From positions 2,716,517 to 2,780,516 of the forward strand of contig NC_090956.1 of NCBI RefSeq assembly GCF_040807025.1: a DNA stretch of 64,000 bases, written 5' to 3'. Within the stretch, counting starts at the first letter, position 1. Each line of letters begins with the position of its first letter. Shown one piece after another: positions 39,061-50,698 of the stretch. The notes beneath the pieces are model-generated. The model was not told where the DNA came from, did not search any database, and saw nothing but the letters and a program-made list of their open reading frames with translations. The DNA is from Struthio camelus (Eukaryota > Chordata > Aves > Struthioniformes > Struthionidae). The translations under genes and the position numbers were made by a program.

Positions 39061-40094
39061 TGCACTGCTCCTCGAACTCTCCTGGGTGCCTAGCGTGAAG
39101 GAGCCTCTTTACGGTGCACGCAGAACCAGACAGCACTGGGGTCGGGACAGGGTGTATTCATAACCCCGCGTCAATGATCAGAAAGCAGCAGCCTCCCCAG
39201 AACACACACTGGAGAGCGCTAATCAGTTTTTCATAAAGAAACGGCAAACTGAGCTACGGGAAACTCAGCAGTCTGGATTTACACACGAGGGAATATCAGA
39301 ATCGCTTTCATTTTGACTGAAGGAGTCATAACCCCGCATTTCACCGAGAGCCGAAACCAAACTAGAAACAGAGCACGTGTCAAAACCATACAAAACTACA
39401 ACTTCTGCATGGTTTTGATGCAAAATAATCTAAGCAGGCTGGCAGCCTACAAATCCTAACGGTTCTGCGGACAAATCTGGGGCAAGTTTAGAATTTGTAA
39501 CGTAGCGTGTTACATGTCAGTTTAAGTTTCACAGCGAATATTTTTTTTTTTAGGCAGAACACACCAGCGGGCTCCGAGCACCGCTCGCAGCGTTGTTTGC
39601 CAAAGCGAGCGCAGCCCCGGCTGGAAGCCGGCTTCGGCGTTCATCGTTTTGCATTAACGAAGCGTCAAGGCGAGGGCCTTACAGGCTCTGCCAGCAGCCG
39701 GGGGGCCTCGAGGCAGCAGCAGCTGTTCTAGCATCCCGTAAGACAAGGCGTCTCTCTTTCGCACGAGTCGCTCGCAAAAGGAGCGAAGGAAAAGCAGTAG
39801 CGGGTCCCAGCTCCCGCAGCGGGCCGAGGCCTCGGCTAAACCTCGGCCGGGCCAGCAGCCCCGGAAGGGTCAGAGGCTTCTTCCCGCTCCGCTCCGCGCC
39901 TCGCCCACCCCCGCGGGGATCGCGCAAGCCCCGATGGAGCCGCGGTTCCCCGCGCAGCGGCCGCGGCTCCCCGGCGGGTCAGGCCGCGGCTCCGGCCGCC
40001 GCGCAGCCTCGGGCCGCGCCCCCCGAGCCCCGGCTGGGCGCAGGAGGGCCGGGCGGGGACCCCCGAAGGCCGCTGTGGCCCCGCTGCTCGGGCC

Positions 40095-40108
40095 GGGGGG
40101 GGGGGGGG
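40095..40108. repeat. G14 homopolymer in LMF1 CpG island
   Basis: Uninterrupted run of 14 G, 57 bp inside intron 1 from the exon 1 donor. On the LMF1 sense strand it is a C14 run. Confidence 0.95.
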
Positions 40109-40164
40109 CTGCGGCTCCCTCCCTCCCGCTCCGCGGCGAGAGAAAGCGGGCGGCGGTGACTCAC

Positions 40165-40363
40165 GGTAAAGCAGGGCTATGGCGCGCAGCAGCACGATGC
40201 GAGTGAGCCAGAAGGTACCGGCAGGCAGCGACGGGCCGGTCTCACCACTACCCGGCTCCGGCCCCACCGCCCGCCCCGGGGCTTCGGGGGAGCCGCGCCG
40301 CGCTGCCGGCCGCCGCCTCAGCGCCGCGCTGGGCGCCGCCATGTCGCAGCCCGCAGCGAGCAT
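40165..40363 (-). CDS. LMF1: LMF1 coding exon 1 (lipase maturation factor 1, N-terminus)
   Basis: First coding exon of LMF1, the ER-resident multi-pass membrane protein needed for folding and dimer assembly of lipoprotein lipase, hepatic lipase and endothelial lipase. It encodes 66 residues plus one base. The hallmark is the stretch G-T-F-W-L-T-R-I-V-L-L at residues 49-59, which in mammalian LMF1 opens the first membrane helix; before it lies a disordered Arg/Pro/Gly-rich cytosolic tail. The exon ends at a GTGAGT donor (minus strand, from 40164) in phase 1 and joins exon 2 to make Leu67. I chose the upstream ATG at 40361-40363 because human LMF1 also starts seven residues before an internal M-A-A-P. 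The second ATG (40340-40342, context GCGACATGG) has the better Kozak match and could be used instead. The exon lies inside a CpG island. Confidence 0.93.
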
Positions 40364-40585
40364 GCGTGAGGCCCGGCCCGGCCCGGCCCGGCCCGCCCCC
40401 CGCCGCGCCCGGGCTGGGCCCCAGGGCGGGGGGGGCAGCGAGGGCCGCGGAGCCGCCTCAGCGCCCAGCCCGGCCGGCGCCTCCTGGCCCTGATCGGCCG
40501 GGCCCGGGGCGGGGGTTGTCGGCAGCCGGGGCCAGCGGAACCGGCCGCCCGCGGGCGCGGAGCGGAGGGCGGTAGAGCCTGAGTT

Positions 40586-40599
40586 GGGGGGGGGGGGGG
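40586..40599. repeat. G14 homopolymer upstream of LMF1
   Basis: Uninterrupted run of 14 G, about 220 bp upstream of the LMF1 start codon. Confidence 0.95.
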
Positions 40600-40680
40600 T
40601 CCGTGACAGGCGTGGACGTGATGTGCCGGAGCCGCCAAGAGGGTTTTATTGGGGGGAAGGGGGGGACAAAAACAAAAAAA

Positions 40681-40815
40681 GAACCGTTTTATACCAAAGC
40701 TGGCTGTAGGCATGCGTGAAAAGGATGAGCGGTTTTGTGCCCATTCTGAGAAAAGAATGGACTGTTTTGTACCAAAGCCAACTGTAGGTATTTCTGTGAA
40801 AAAAAAATGAACTTT
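40681..40815. repeat. Decayed minisatellite upstream of LMF1, 3-4 copies
   Basis: Three related units: 40681-40720, 40721-40752 and 40753-40800, each with a GTTTT(A/G)T(A/G)CC-like core and ending in TGTGAAAA, CTGAGAAAA or similar. Units 1 and 3 also share ACCAAAGC followed by CTGTAGG. A fourth, collapsed unit may run into the T-run at 40809-40835. Copy 2 has lost its centre. Confidence 0.7.
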
Positions 40816-43800
40816 TTCTTTTTTTTTTTTTTTTTGGTACAGATCAGTCCCCGAGAAAGGGTGCAGAAGCACCCGGGAGCCTACGGTCGAAACGGACAGC
40901 AGTTAACCCCGCAGGCGCTGTTTCGGCGCTGGGTGGAAGCGCGCAGCGACGCGGCCGAGGCCCCCCGGGACGAGGCGCCCCGGCTGCCCGCGCGCCTCTC
41001 GCCCGGTTTGGGCCCGGCCCCGAGGAACAATCCTGGGTTGACTCCCTCGCGCTTTTGAGGTTGGCTTTCCAGGGCGCTCCCGTCCTTTCCGCTTGGCGCG
41101 CGGTTGCGAAACGCTTGACTCCCATGTTGAGTTTATATCGATCCCGCTTTTCCTTTTTTTTTAGGCAAAAATGTTTCGATAAAACAGCCAGAGGCTCGGC
41201 AGATGTAATTGATGGGTTTCGGAGCTGCATTCTGTATCCTCTTTAAGTAAATGCTGTGGTGCTAAACTGTCCGATGGTCTCTGAGAAAGTATCTGTTATC
41301 AGGTGTAACATTATTCAATGCTTTTCAGACTGTAAACCAGTTCCTTATAAATGCCTCTTTTGTTTTTCCAGTTTCCCATCACTGCTGCTTGCATTGTTCT
41401 CATTAGAAAAAAAGTACATAATGGTGCATTGTATAGGGAAAGAAAAATAACCTATTTGTTGAAGGCCTCTGGTGTATTAGATTTTCTCTTTCACTCTCCC
41501 TTTGGATTAGCCACAAGGTTTGGCTAGATAAATTTAAATTGATGTAAACTAATGATTTCCTTTGTGAGGTCTTTATGAAACTTTTACAGCAAATTCCACA
41601 TTAGATGTAAATGTCTGTAAAACAAACTGGATAACTGAGGAAATTACTGAGGAAAAGTGGAGGATTTAGTCAAAAGATTCCGCAAAAAAGGAATAATTGG
41701 ACTTGGAAAGGGAACAGTGAACTCAATCGGTTTTCATTGCAAAAGATCACTCTGAAATCTCCAGATACGCAGGTTGGGACAGTAGCATGAATGAACACCG
41801 ACCTAAACCAAACTGAACTCAGGGGACAGCTTGTGTCAAAAGCACCTTTCAGCAATATGAGCTGCAAAGTTTTAAGTATATTAAATTGTATTAAAATGTT
41901 GTTACTCTAAAGGACTGATCCAACTCTCATAAAAGGCAGTAAAAACCTTTCCTTTAGCTTTACTGGGAGATGAATCAAGCTATAAAGGAAAGCATTAAAT
42001 AAAATGATAGATTAAAACATAAAGTTACCTTCTTTCTATATTCTCTGAGTGCGTGCTTGAACACAGTTTCGTGCAGATGTCATCGGTGTTTGGTTTTCTG
42101 CTCATTTATTTACCATCAGCTTTTAAATAGCATGTTCTGATTTTCGCTCACATGCCTTCTTTTCTAATGAAGGTATCGTAAAAGAAAACGACGTGGAAAC
42201 CAAGTGAGTAACAAAACCAAGATACTTAAGAGTGAGGCTCTGCGTCTTAAATCTCAAAGGGAAAGTGATTCATAAATGTCAGGCTTGCAGGGCCGGCGCT
42301 AAGACATCATTGATGCCGATCTTCATTCAGCAAAATACAAGTTGCCACGTCCCCCCGCCCCCGTGCCCGACCCTATTTTGCTGTGTTCCAAACAGCTGCA
42401 AAAGTGACAGCGAAACAAGCATTTACTGTCACAGCACCCAGCAGCTGTCCCCACTAGCACCTCAACCCTGCTGTCCCTGGCACCCTAAATTACTCTGTGT
42501 TCATTCAGGTCTAGTCTCTCGCCCCTCCTGCTGCCAGGAATTGGGTTTAAATAAAATAGAGAAAGCGAATGTGTGCAGAAATGACTATTTTGTAAAGCAG
42601 CATTAACATTTGGAGGCTTCTCTAAAGAAAACATACATTCCGTTATATATAATACAGTTATACACAATCCCGCTGAACGCACTGCTGTGTCTGCTAAATG
42701 GGAGATAGGGTCTCACAAAGAATGTGGGAACATCCTTCTACTATTTAAGAATTTTCCAGCCGTAATAATTGTTGCCACTAAAATCTCTGATCCTTCCCCA
42801 TGGAATTCTGATCTTTAGCTCCCGGGTTAGCAAGATTAAAACTGAAAAGGATTTGTGGAGGAAGTATTACCTTTTTTTCTCCTCCGCCTTAAATGAAGGG
42901 GTGCCGATACAGGAGAGGGGTTCCTACGCAGTAGCACGGGACACACCATTCATAATCACAATAGTCATAATTAATAGAACTGCGGTTCTCCGTTATCCTG
43001 AAAAGATGTGCTCTGCGCTGTTGCATGCAGGAGGTCAGAGCAGATATTTGCCAGTGTCTCATCTGGCCTTAAAAATGTAATACCTGCATGTCGAAGATCT
43101 CTCAAAATGCTCCTGTGTCACTGGTAACATCCTAGAATATTTGAACAGAAATAACACATTTAAATATCTTTTCCTTTCTACTGCTTTTGCTCTTTACTTA
43201 CACATTTTTTCCAACCCTGGAAGGGGAGGCTGTCCCTGCCGCTTCTGTAATCCCTTCCACCTCTGGTCTGTCGGGTGCCAGCACCGCAGGGTACAACTTC
43301 AGTCTGAGGAAGCTGCAGAATAACTATGGTTTATTCTGCATTTTTGACTTTTTCAGCTGCGATATTAAACAGTTAATAATCATAAAAATATCTGTTAGTA
43401 AGGGCTTATTTTATTATATTATATTATATTTTTGCAGAAATTCCTTTCCGGGCCAAATGTAACATGTAAAGATTTTCACGAACCTCTCAGTGCCATTGAC
43501 TCACACAGAAATCAAGACTTTCTAAAAATAAATGACCTTTTTCACTACTATCTCCTACAATGATCAAACCTGGAAGAGAGCTCAAGAATCCCATGCACTC
43601 CTCTCCACGTGCCTTTCGAGCGGGAGAGAGGTCAGCAGAGTCCTGCCCAGTGCAGGTGTGCAGCGTTTCTTGTACCAATGCCAGGTAAATGTTCAGGAGT
43701 TGGAAAAGAGCTGCCGGGGGACGTGTTCCTGCATCACGGTTGTCCTGCAGCTAGCTGCCAAACTATTCCTGTCCAGAAACAGGAGGGAGCTTACAGTAAT

Positions 43801-46800
43801 TTTTCAGTCCTGCTGCACAGGTGACAGCAAAGATATTGAGAGCGCAGCTCAGCACGGGGGTGGGAGCTGTGGAAAAGCCTGGGACTAAATATCCGATGCG
43901 TTATTAAAATTTGCAAAACGATTCTGTCACCTTTAATTCCTCTAGATGGATCTTACTCCCGAGATGGCTCCGTGGATTTCAGGATCGGCTGGAGCAGCAA
44001 GGTTCATCTCGTGCGCACGGATGATAAATTTTGGACCTAAACGGATGATCTGCAAGCAGCTAAGCTATACAAATCTAGTTGTAAAATAGTGTGAGCAGGC
44101 ACTGGTTGCGTGCTGGAGTCTTTACAAGCACACAGCGTGGGATCGGATCCAATGTTACAGTCACTCTGGGGAGCAAAGCTCTTTGGCTCTTCTGCTGCTA
44201 TTTTAATTGAAATTAATTGAAAATCACCATGGTTCTTTTTCTTCCTGTTAGAAATCGGTAGCTTTCCCAAAAAGGATTGTACATTGTTTCACAGAAATCT
44301 CTGCACTGCCACTGAACTGCTGTATCCTCTGGGCAAAGCATTAATCCTGCAGATGTCAGAGGCTTATTTTAACACAACGCATAGGTTATGCTTATCTGAT
44401 CAGGGGTTGTTTTTTTTTCTCCCTGTAAGGCTCTTTCTATTTGCTCTTTGAAATTCCCATGTAAAATCAGCTCACAGTTCAAAGGCAGCCAATTTTTGAA
44501 AAATGATAACTTTACCACTTAATCAGATTAAGCCTTTGGCAATACAGCCCACCTTTGGATTGTGCATCCGCCCAGCCAAGGAGGGAAGGCAATACTTGTG
44601 CACGCTGCAGAAAACTGGCATCAAGTACCCGGTCGTGTGCAACGTTCCTACGTGCGCTCATGCTCTTCCCTGTCTTGCACTAGAGAGGAAATGCCCCCTC
44701 CCTAGTGTTAGTGGGGCTCCGTCCCCCCGAGGCCAATGCACGCACGCATGTATTCCCACAGAACGGAAGCAGGTAGGGTAGAGAGGAACCAGGGCAGGAG
44801 GTCAGGGCGCCTCCATCTCGTGGTAATTCTGAGGGCAAAGGGAATCTCAGTGCTTCCTTCCCAAATCTCTTTTTTCTGGAAACGCCGATGTCCGGCTCTG
44901 CCCTGCAGCAGGCCAGGGAACGGGACCTTTCCATCTGCATCTCCAGGGGTCTGTGCTCTGTCTCAGAGAGAAATTCGCAGCAGGATTCACAGCACCAGTT
45001 TCCCTTCACACTTGTAGAGATCTCACTTCATGAAATGTGCTGCCACTGAGACAGGAGCATGAAAAAGAGCCCAGTTCCCTTAAAGAACTGGGCTAGAGCA
45101 GACCTATACTAAAACCTGGCCCTCCCAGATGCTGCGAGACTGATGAAATGCTGGTTGGAAGAATCACTTATATCATCTTCTGTCCTCAGGGATTCAAGAT
45201 GTAAATTATGATCCCAGTGACAAGAGATAGGGAAATCTGAGATGTGGGCCTTCCTATCACTTCCTCATAGTGCACAGTCTGCTTTTGAGGGTTTCTGCTT
45301 TCTTTTGCTGTCGTTCTCCTTTGGCCTCAGGAGCCATAAATGGTCTAATGCAGATGGTGAGGGAGAACCCCTTCCTTGTGCTAAAGTCTAATGGATATGA
45401 ACTAGGATGCAGCATGACCCAGAGCCCACAGGCCAACAAAATCACTGAGAAAAATAATCTCCCACTTTCTTCTCCTGCTGAACTGAAACTAGCTTACCTG
45501 TACTTGATCCTGTAGCCCCTCTTGAGTCCTTTTTCCCCTTCTGATACCTGTCTTCTCCCTAGTCAGCTGAGAGATTCATCCTACCTCACTTGGTAGCTCT
45601 TCTGCTTTGCTGTCCTAGTATCACTTCTTTGGATCAAGACAGATAAGCATTAGGGCAGACTTGGAGGACACACCATTTGGGATCACTGCAAGACCTGTCC
45701 GGCAGTCCCCATCTTTTGCCCGTTCCTATGCAAACCTGGGGAAGCACATTACCGACCCTTCCAGCACACAAAATTTGTACCTGAGATCCCGTAAGACGAA
45801 CAGCACCACTTGAACCCACTCACTGTCCCAACGTAGTCTAATGCCACTTCATAGGGGAGTCAACTTCTCGTGAAAGTGGAGCCCCTGAAGTTCCCCTAGG
45901 GCTCCCATCTGTGGTGTCTTATGCCTCCTCCTCTCCCCGTGTCACCTCAGCTTCTCACAGCCGTCCACATCTCGGGCCAGCCTGCAGGGCAGGGCAACGC
46001 TGCTCCTTCCATCAGCTCGGCTGAGAACTGAAGTTCATGAGACGTGAAACGGTTCGTGCAAGATCACATAAGTGGATGCGAAGCAGGAAATGTAACCTGC
46101 TCAGTCAGGCTCCAGGCACTAACTTTTCCACGTACCCATCTCTGGAGCAAGAGGGAGCAACTCCAGCATCGTCCTCCTTCTGCTTTCATTTGAGGAGGAG
46201 GAATTCATGTGCATGGGCTAGGAAATAGTCTGTAACGGTGAGGAATTGAAGCAATTCCCTGCCCCAGGCAGAGCTGTGGAGCTGTGCAAGGCACCCACCA
46301 GGTGAGTGCAAAGAAGAACAGTATCTCAAATCCTTGATTTTCTTAGGGACTTCTGCTGCAGGAATTTGCCTTGTAGCTGAAAGCAGAGTGGAGAGCCTCT
46401 TGTTTCCCTTGCTACCTCCATGGGTTTGCCCCAAGCTTGAAGTGTCCCATAGATTCCAGTCCCAGCCTCAGCCAGGCAATGAGGCTTGAATCTTCTGAAG
46501 AAGATACTCCACAGGAGAGACCGTCTTTAAAAAGACGGACCAAAACCAGTACATTATTGCTTTGATCCAGTCATCTCTGTGATGGATGAAATATAATTTA
46601 CCTGACTCACAGAAATTCAGTAAGGTTAACTTGTCAAAAAGCTATGAGATTCTAAAGAGAGAGAAATGTACGTTATTTATTTGCCAACTGAGGCAAAAAA
46701 AGTTCTGCCAAACGCCTAATAGCACTGCAAAACCACCGGTCCAAAGCGCATGGAGTCAGCAGAAACCCCTCCATAACTTTGTGCAACTTTGGATCGGGCC

Positions 46801-48459
46801 TGGAAGAGAAGTTCAATTATTCCCAGTTTGCAAGTCCAACACATATACTAGATCTTGAGTCTTACATGCAATATTTGCTTAAAATTATACTTTGTAAAGT
46901 AATAATAAAAAGGACTTTGCCCAAATGTAACTTGGTAACTCTGCAAGCTGCAACCTGAAATCTAAAGAAATTATTCAAACAAGGAAATGAGAACATTTTT
47001 CAATAAAACAAAATCATGCTTTGCACTTTATCGGAGTATATTCATTTGTCCATGGTACAGATACACACATTCAGGCACTTACAAATGTAATCGGTATTAC
47101 ACTTAAATTCAAAGCATACTTTTTATTTCAAGATGATTACACATTGCAGTAAATAAAATGCTCCAAAAAAGTTACGTTGCTGCTATTTTTTAAACACTGC
47201 AACGCTTGAAGCATTTGCACGATTCCTCTTCTTTTTCTGTAAATCTTGTACTTGACCCCGTGTTTCCAGGGGGTAGTGGGGCTGAGGCGGGGGAGCAGCA
47301 GATAAAACTGGAATTTTTAGAGTTGCTTTTTTCCAGGCACAATTAGAAGGTTGGATTCCGCGGATAATTAGAATCAAATGCTCCAAATAAAGGCTGGAAA
47401 ACAGGGCTCACTTGGAGAGAGGGAATGCTCTGGAAGAAGCCGGGAGAGGGAGATTTTTCTTAAAAAGGGGGAGCGCTCGCGGCACAGCACCCGGGGCTCG
47501 CGGAAGGGCCGGCGCCGCAGCCGCGTTTTGCAGGCGGAGAAGTTTGCGGGGGAAAAACCCCAAAGCGCCGCGGGGCCACCCGACGCCGGGGCTCACCCGC
47601 TCCCTCCCCCGCCCCAGCTCTCCCCTCTGCAGCGGGGTCTCCCGCGGGCTCGGCCCCGGCACCCGCGGGGATCCGCTCCTCGGCCGCGGACACGCAGGGC
47701 CGGGGCGCCGCCGGTGCCGTCGGAGAGGAAACCGCTGCAGGGGAGAAAGAGGAGAAACGAGACGGGGAGAGGGGACGCCCGGCGGCTTTCCAGCAATTCG
47801 CCGCTTTCCTCCGTTAGTTGCAGTTTGGAGAAAGTAGGGGAAAATTACGCGCTGGGGGGCCGCGCACGGCGGAGCGGCGGGGCCGGGGCAGCGCCCGGCG
47901 GCTCCGGGAGCGGCGCAGGTCGCCCCCGCTGCGGGAGCCCCGGGCACGTCCGGCCGCCGCCGCGCCGCCCGCAGCTCGGTGCCTCCGCTACGCACCGAGC
48001 CCGGCTTCCCCCCCGCGGAGCCCTGCGCGCCCCGCGGGAAGGGAGTTTAGGAAAAAACGCAGCTGTAGCCAGGGCAGGGCCCGCCCGAGCATCCCCGCCG
48101 GCCCCGGCCGCGGGCCCGGTACCGCTCCGCACCTCCTCGCCGGGGCGGGCCCGAGCAGCGGGGCTGGGAAAGGGGCTTAGCCCCGGTGCGCACCGCGGAG
48201 GGGAGGCCCCTCTGCACGACCGGGAAGGGGGTAACACACATCCCGCTACCGGGGGATCCCTACCCGCCCCCCGCTCCTCTGCAGCCGTCCCGCGGCGGGG
48301 ACCGCAGGGGAGCACCGCGCACCCCGAGAGCGCAGCCCGACCCGCCTCGCCCTGCTCTGCCGGCGGCCCCTTGCGCGGCCGCGTCCCGGCGCCCGCGGGC
48401 GGCAGCAGCCCCTGTCCCGCGGCGGGTCCCGGCGGCTGCGGCGGCAGCGCGGCGGGGCG

Positions 48460-48913
48460 GGGCGAGCGGGCGGCCACGCCCCGTATGGAAATGAGCACCG
48501 CCCGCTCCGCCAATGGGCAGCGGCGCCGGGGGCGGGGCCGCTCGCCCTCGCCTTAAAGTCACTTGTTGCCGGGGGCCGCGTTTCGCACTGGACGTAGAGC
48601 GCGGCGGCGGGCCGGGCCGGGCGGCGGGCGCGGGGCGCGGAGCGGCGCGGAGCCCGGGCGGCGGGCGCGGCGGTGCGCTGGGACTGCGAGGAGAGTGTTT
48701 TTCCGGCTGATTTCCACGCGTCTGTGGGATTTTTTTTTTTGATTTTTTTTTTTAAATCCCTCTTTTTTGGGCGCTCGCCGAGGGCTGTGCGGCTCTGCGG
48801 GCAGCACCGCTCCGCGCTGCTCCGCCGCCTTCTCGCCCTCGGGCTTTTCCTGCCCTTGCCCCCATCTCACCCCTTTCCCCCTCCCCCCAAATCCCCCCTT
48901 TCTCCCGCCACCA
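48460..48913 (+). promoter_or_regulatory. SOX8: SOX8 core promoter region and 5' UTR
   Basis: A CCAAT box at 48510-48514 is followed by a GC box (GGGGCGGGG type, about 48528-48540) and a weak TATA-like CTTAAAG at 48552-48558. This arrangement suggests initiation near 48575-48600, giving a 5' UTR of about 310-340 nt. The leader has two T-rich runs (48730-48752) and a pyrimidine-rich stretch just before the start. I see no ATG between the one within the CCAAT region and the SOX8 start codon, so no upstream ORF is expected from a start in this zone. The exact start site is inferred. Confidence 0.6.
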
Positions 48914-49359
48914 ATGCTCAACATGACCGAGGAGCACGACAAAGCGCTGGAGCCCCCGTGCAGCCCCGCGGGCACCACCAGCTCCATGTCCCACGTGGAC
49001 TCGGACTCGGACTCGCCGCTGTCCCCCGCCGGCTCCGAGGGCCTGGGCTGCGCCCCCGCGCCGCCCTCGCAGCGCCCGCCCGGCGCCGCCCCGCTGGGCG
49101 CCAAGGTGGACGCGGCCGAGGTGGACGAGCGCTTCCCCGCCTGCATCCGCGACGCCGTCTCGCAGGTGCTGAAGGGCTACGACTGGAGCCTGGTGCCCAT
49201 GCCCGTGCGGGGCAACGGATCGCTCAAGGCCAAGCCCCACGTCAAGAGGCCCATGAACGCCTTCATGGTGTGGGCGCAGGCCGCCCGCAGGAAGCTGGCC
49301 GACCAGTACCCGCATCTGCACAACGCCGAGCTCAGCAAGACCCTGGGCAAGCTGTGGCG
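48914..49359 (+). CDS. SOX8: SOX8 coding exon 1 (N-terminus, dimerisation region, first half of HMG box)
   Basis: Encodes residues 1-148 and two bases of Arg149 of SOX8, a SoxE-group transcription factor of the nucleus. The start is the ATG at 48914 in context CCACCAATGC, giving [10 protein letters not shown], the canonical SOX8 N-terminus. A Ser/Asp/Pro-rich segment (about 24-40) precedes the SoxE dimerisation region (about 68-100, with [13 protein letters not shown] and [10 protein letters not shown]). The HMG box begins at about 109 with [12 protein letters not shown], which also holds the bipartite nuclear signal (K111-K127). The exon ends at CG/GTGAGT, phase 2, within the codon for Arg149 of K-L-W-R, the conserved SoxE intron position inside the HMG box. 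Confidence 0.98.
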
Positions 49360-50698
49360 GTGAGTCCCGCGCCGCGCAACCCCCGCGGGGCACCGCTCCG
49401 TGCCGCGCACCGCCGCCGGGGTTTGCGCGCTGCGCGGCCGGGCCGCCCGGCTCGGGGAGGGGGCGACGAGCCGGGGCCGGTCCCGGTCCCGCAGGGACCC
49501 CGGGGCGAGCACGGGGGGCTCTGAGCCGCGGCGCGTATCTGGATTCTTCCTCCCGCCACCGCTTTTTTCTTTTTGCATCTCTTTATTTTTTGCATCCGTC
49601 TCTTTTTTTCCTGCCCGCGGGGGATTCTTGAGCCGTTTCAGACTGAAGTGCAAAAATCCCCCGGAGTGCGGTCGGCACCCTGCAAAAGGACTGGCCGGTC
49701 CCTGCTCCAGAAAAGCCCCCGTGCAGGCGCCCGCCGCGGGCTCGGCGGCGCGGTGGGGTCCGGTCCCGGCGCTGCGGCACGCACGGATTTTCCCCGCTCC
49801 ATCCTTGGAGATGCGCAGCCCTGGACCCTCTCCTCTCCCGACCAGGGTTCCCCACATCCCTGCTGCAGGGAAACTGCTTTTTTTAAAATTGCTTATTTTA
49901 CAGCGTGGTTTTTTTTTTTTCCCCGAAAATATTTTCCTGGCTTACTTGCTTGCTGCTTAACAAGCTTTGCAACCAAACAAGCCGATTTTTAGCAATTATT
50001 TTAATCTGCTTTGTAATTTCCCTTCTTATCTGCATGCTTACATGATCCGTGCTACCCACTGGTGCAAACTCTGGTACCGGGCAGCAGCAGAGCGTGCTCT
50101 GCTTCGTGGGGCTCGTGACGAGCCACACTTTGCTGCGTGTCGCGGTCGGCCGCGGCTGGCTCTGCGTGGACTCGTGTGTCCGCTGCCCGCTCAGCCAGCG
50201 GTGTGCCTGCTGTGCTTCGAGCCTCTCTGGCACTCAGCAAAGAGGTCTGGATGGGAGAGAGTTTTAAAAGAAATAATCGCATCACTGTGGCCTCTGTGGT
50301 TTCCTTGTAAGCAGCAAACAAGGCTGGAAATGGGCAACGCTGTTTGTCATGGCGAGGGGGTGGCATTTCTGGGACGAACATGGGAATAATGTTTAGTAAA
50401 GGGATTATAAAGGGGTATTTAAAATGGGGTGAGGGGATTTTGTTTTGCCCTGTTGTCAGTGTCTGTAGTGAAAGTTTTTTCGTGTCTCTAGTATTTTAAT
50501 ACTTTTTTTGCAACATGGTTTAGCTGGTTTTTTGTCATAGCAAATTTGTTGTGCAACTAGCTTTCTGGTTGCCCAAGTCAGTGCACAGAAAGTGGGGATT
50601 TAAGTCTGAAAATAGATTGAGAGCTTCTAAGGAAAAGACATTAACTTTGGATTTTTTCCTCCCTCCCCCCCCCCCCAAAAAAAAAAATCCTAAACCAG
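49360..50698 (+). other. SOX8: SOX8 intron 1
   Basis: 1339 bp with GTGAGT donor and AACCAG acceptor. The first 200 bp is still CpG island. The 3' end is unusual: a C12 run (50665-50676) followed directly by A11 (50677-50687) and then TCCTAAACCAG, so the polypyrimidine tract is separated from the AG by an A-run. No exon seen within. Confidence 0.9.

Larger units (their letters stand above)
29727..40164 (-). other. LMF1: LMF1 intron 1
   Basis: About 10.4 kb between the exon 1 donor (GTGAGT at 40164) and the exon 2 acceptor (CTCTAG above 29726). No coding exon seen. Notable contents: a perfect 12-bp inverted repeat at 32024-32072 inside an AT-rich block, a short 13-bp tandem repeat near 34326-34356, a 14-G run at 37799-37812, a strongly pyrimidine-rich stretch at about 38330-39060, and the downstream half of the LMF1 CpG island from about 39560. 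Confidence 0.85.
39560..41060 (-). promoter_or_regulatory. LMF1: CpG island and presumed promoter region of LMF1
   Basis: GC- and CpG-dense sequence surrounding LMF1 exon 1, against AT-rich flanks on both sides. It includes a short GGCCC-type tandem near 40372-40400, G14 runs at 40095-40108 and 40586-40599, and a decayed minisatellite at 40681-40815. No TATA box stands out, as expected for a housekeeping-type island promoter. The start site is not determinable by eye; the island extends both into intron 1 and upstream, so bidirectional initiation is possible. Confidence 0.7.
40364..48459. other. Intergenic region between divergent LMF1 and SOX8
   Basis: About 8 kb from the LMF1 start codon to the SOX8 promoter. 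The first 700 bp is CpG island, the last kilobase (from about 47430) belongs to the SOX8 island. The middle (about 41100-47370) is AT-rich to mixed. I see no exon pattern, known RNA gene or transposon in it. A short ATTAT tandem lies at about 43405-43431. The stretch 46860-47210 is AT-rich and complex and could be regulatory, but I have no specific evidence. Confidence 0.7.
47430..49560. promoter_or_regulatory. SOX8: CpG island covering SOX8 promoter, exon 1 and start of intron 1
   Basis: About 2.1 kb of very GC-rich, CpG-dense sequence with a sharp left edge against the AT-rich stretch at 46900-47200. Large islands over developmental regulators are commonly Polycomb targets; that is established for SOX-type genes in general and only inferred here. 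Long open frames on both strands in this interval are Arg/Pro/Gly/Ala-rich by composition and are not gene evidence. Confidence 0.75.

Noticed and set aside
39593-40159. 188-codon plus-strand open frame next to LMF1 exon 1
   Set aside because: GC-rich shadow in the LMF1 island, ending at the exon 1 donor and covering intron 1 sequence only; low-complexity composition.
47378-48556. 392-codon open frame upstream of SOX8 on the plus strand
   Set aside because: Arg, Pro, Gly and Ala-rich translation of a CpG island, with equally long open frames in other frames on both strands. No family similarity; it runs across the SOX8 promoter.
49177-49857. 226-codon minus-strand open frame opposite SOX8 exon 1 and intron 1
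   Set aside because: Antisense shadow of the HMG-box exon and GC-rich intron; no start or splice context.
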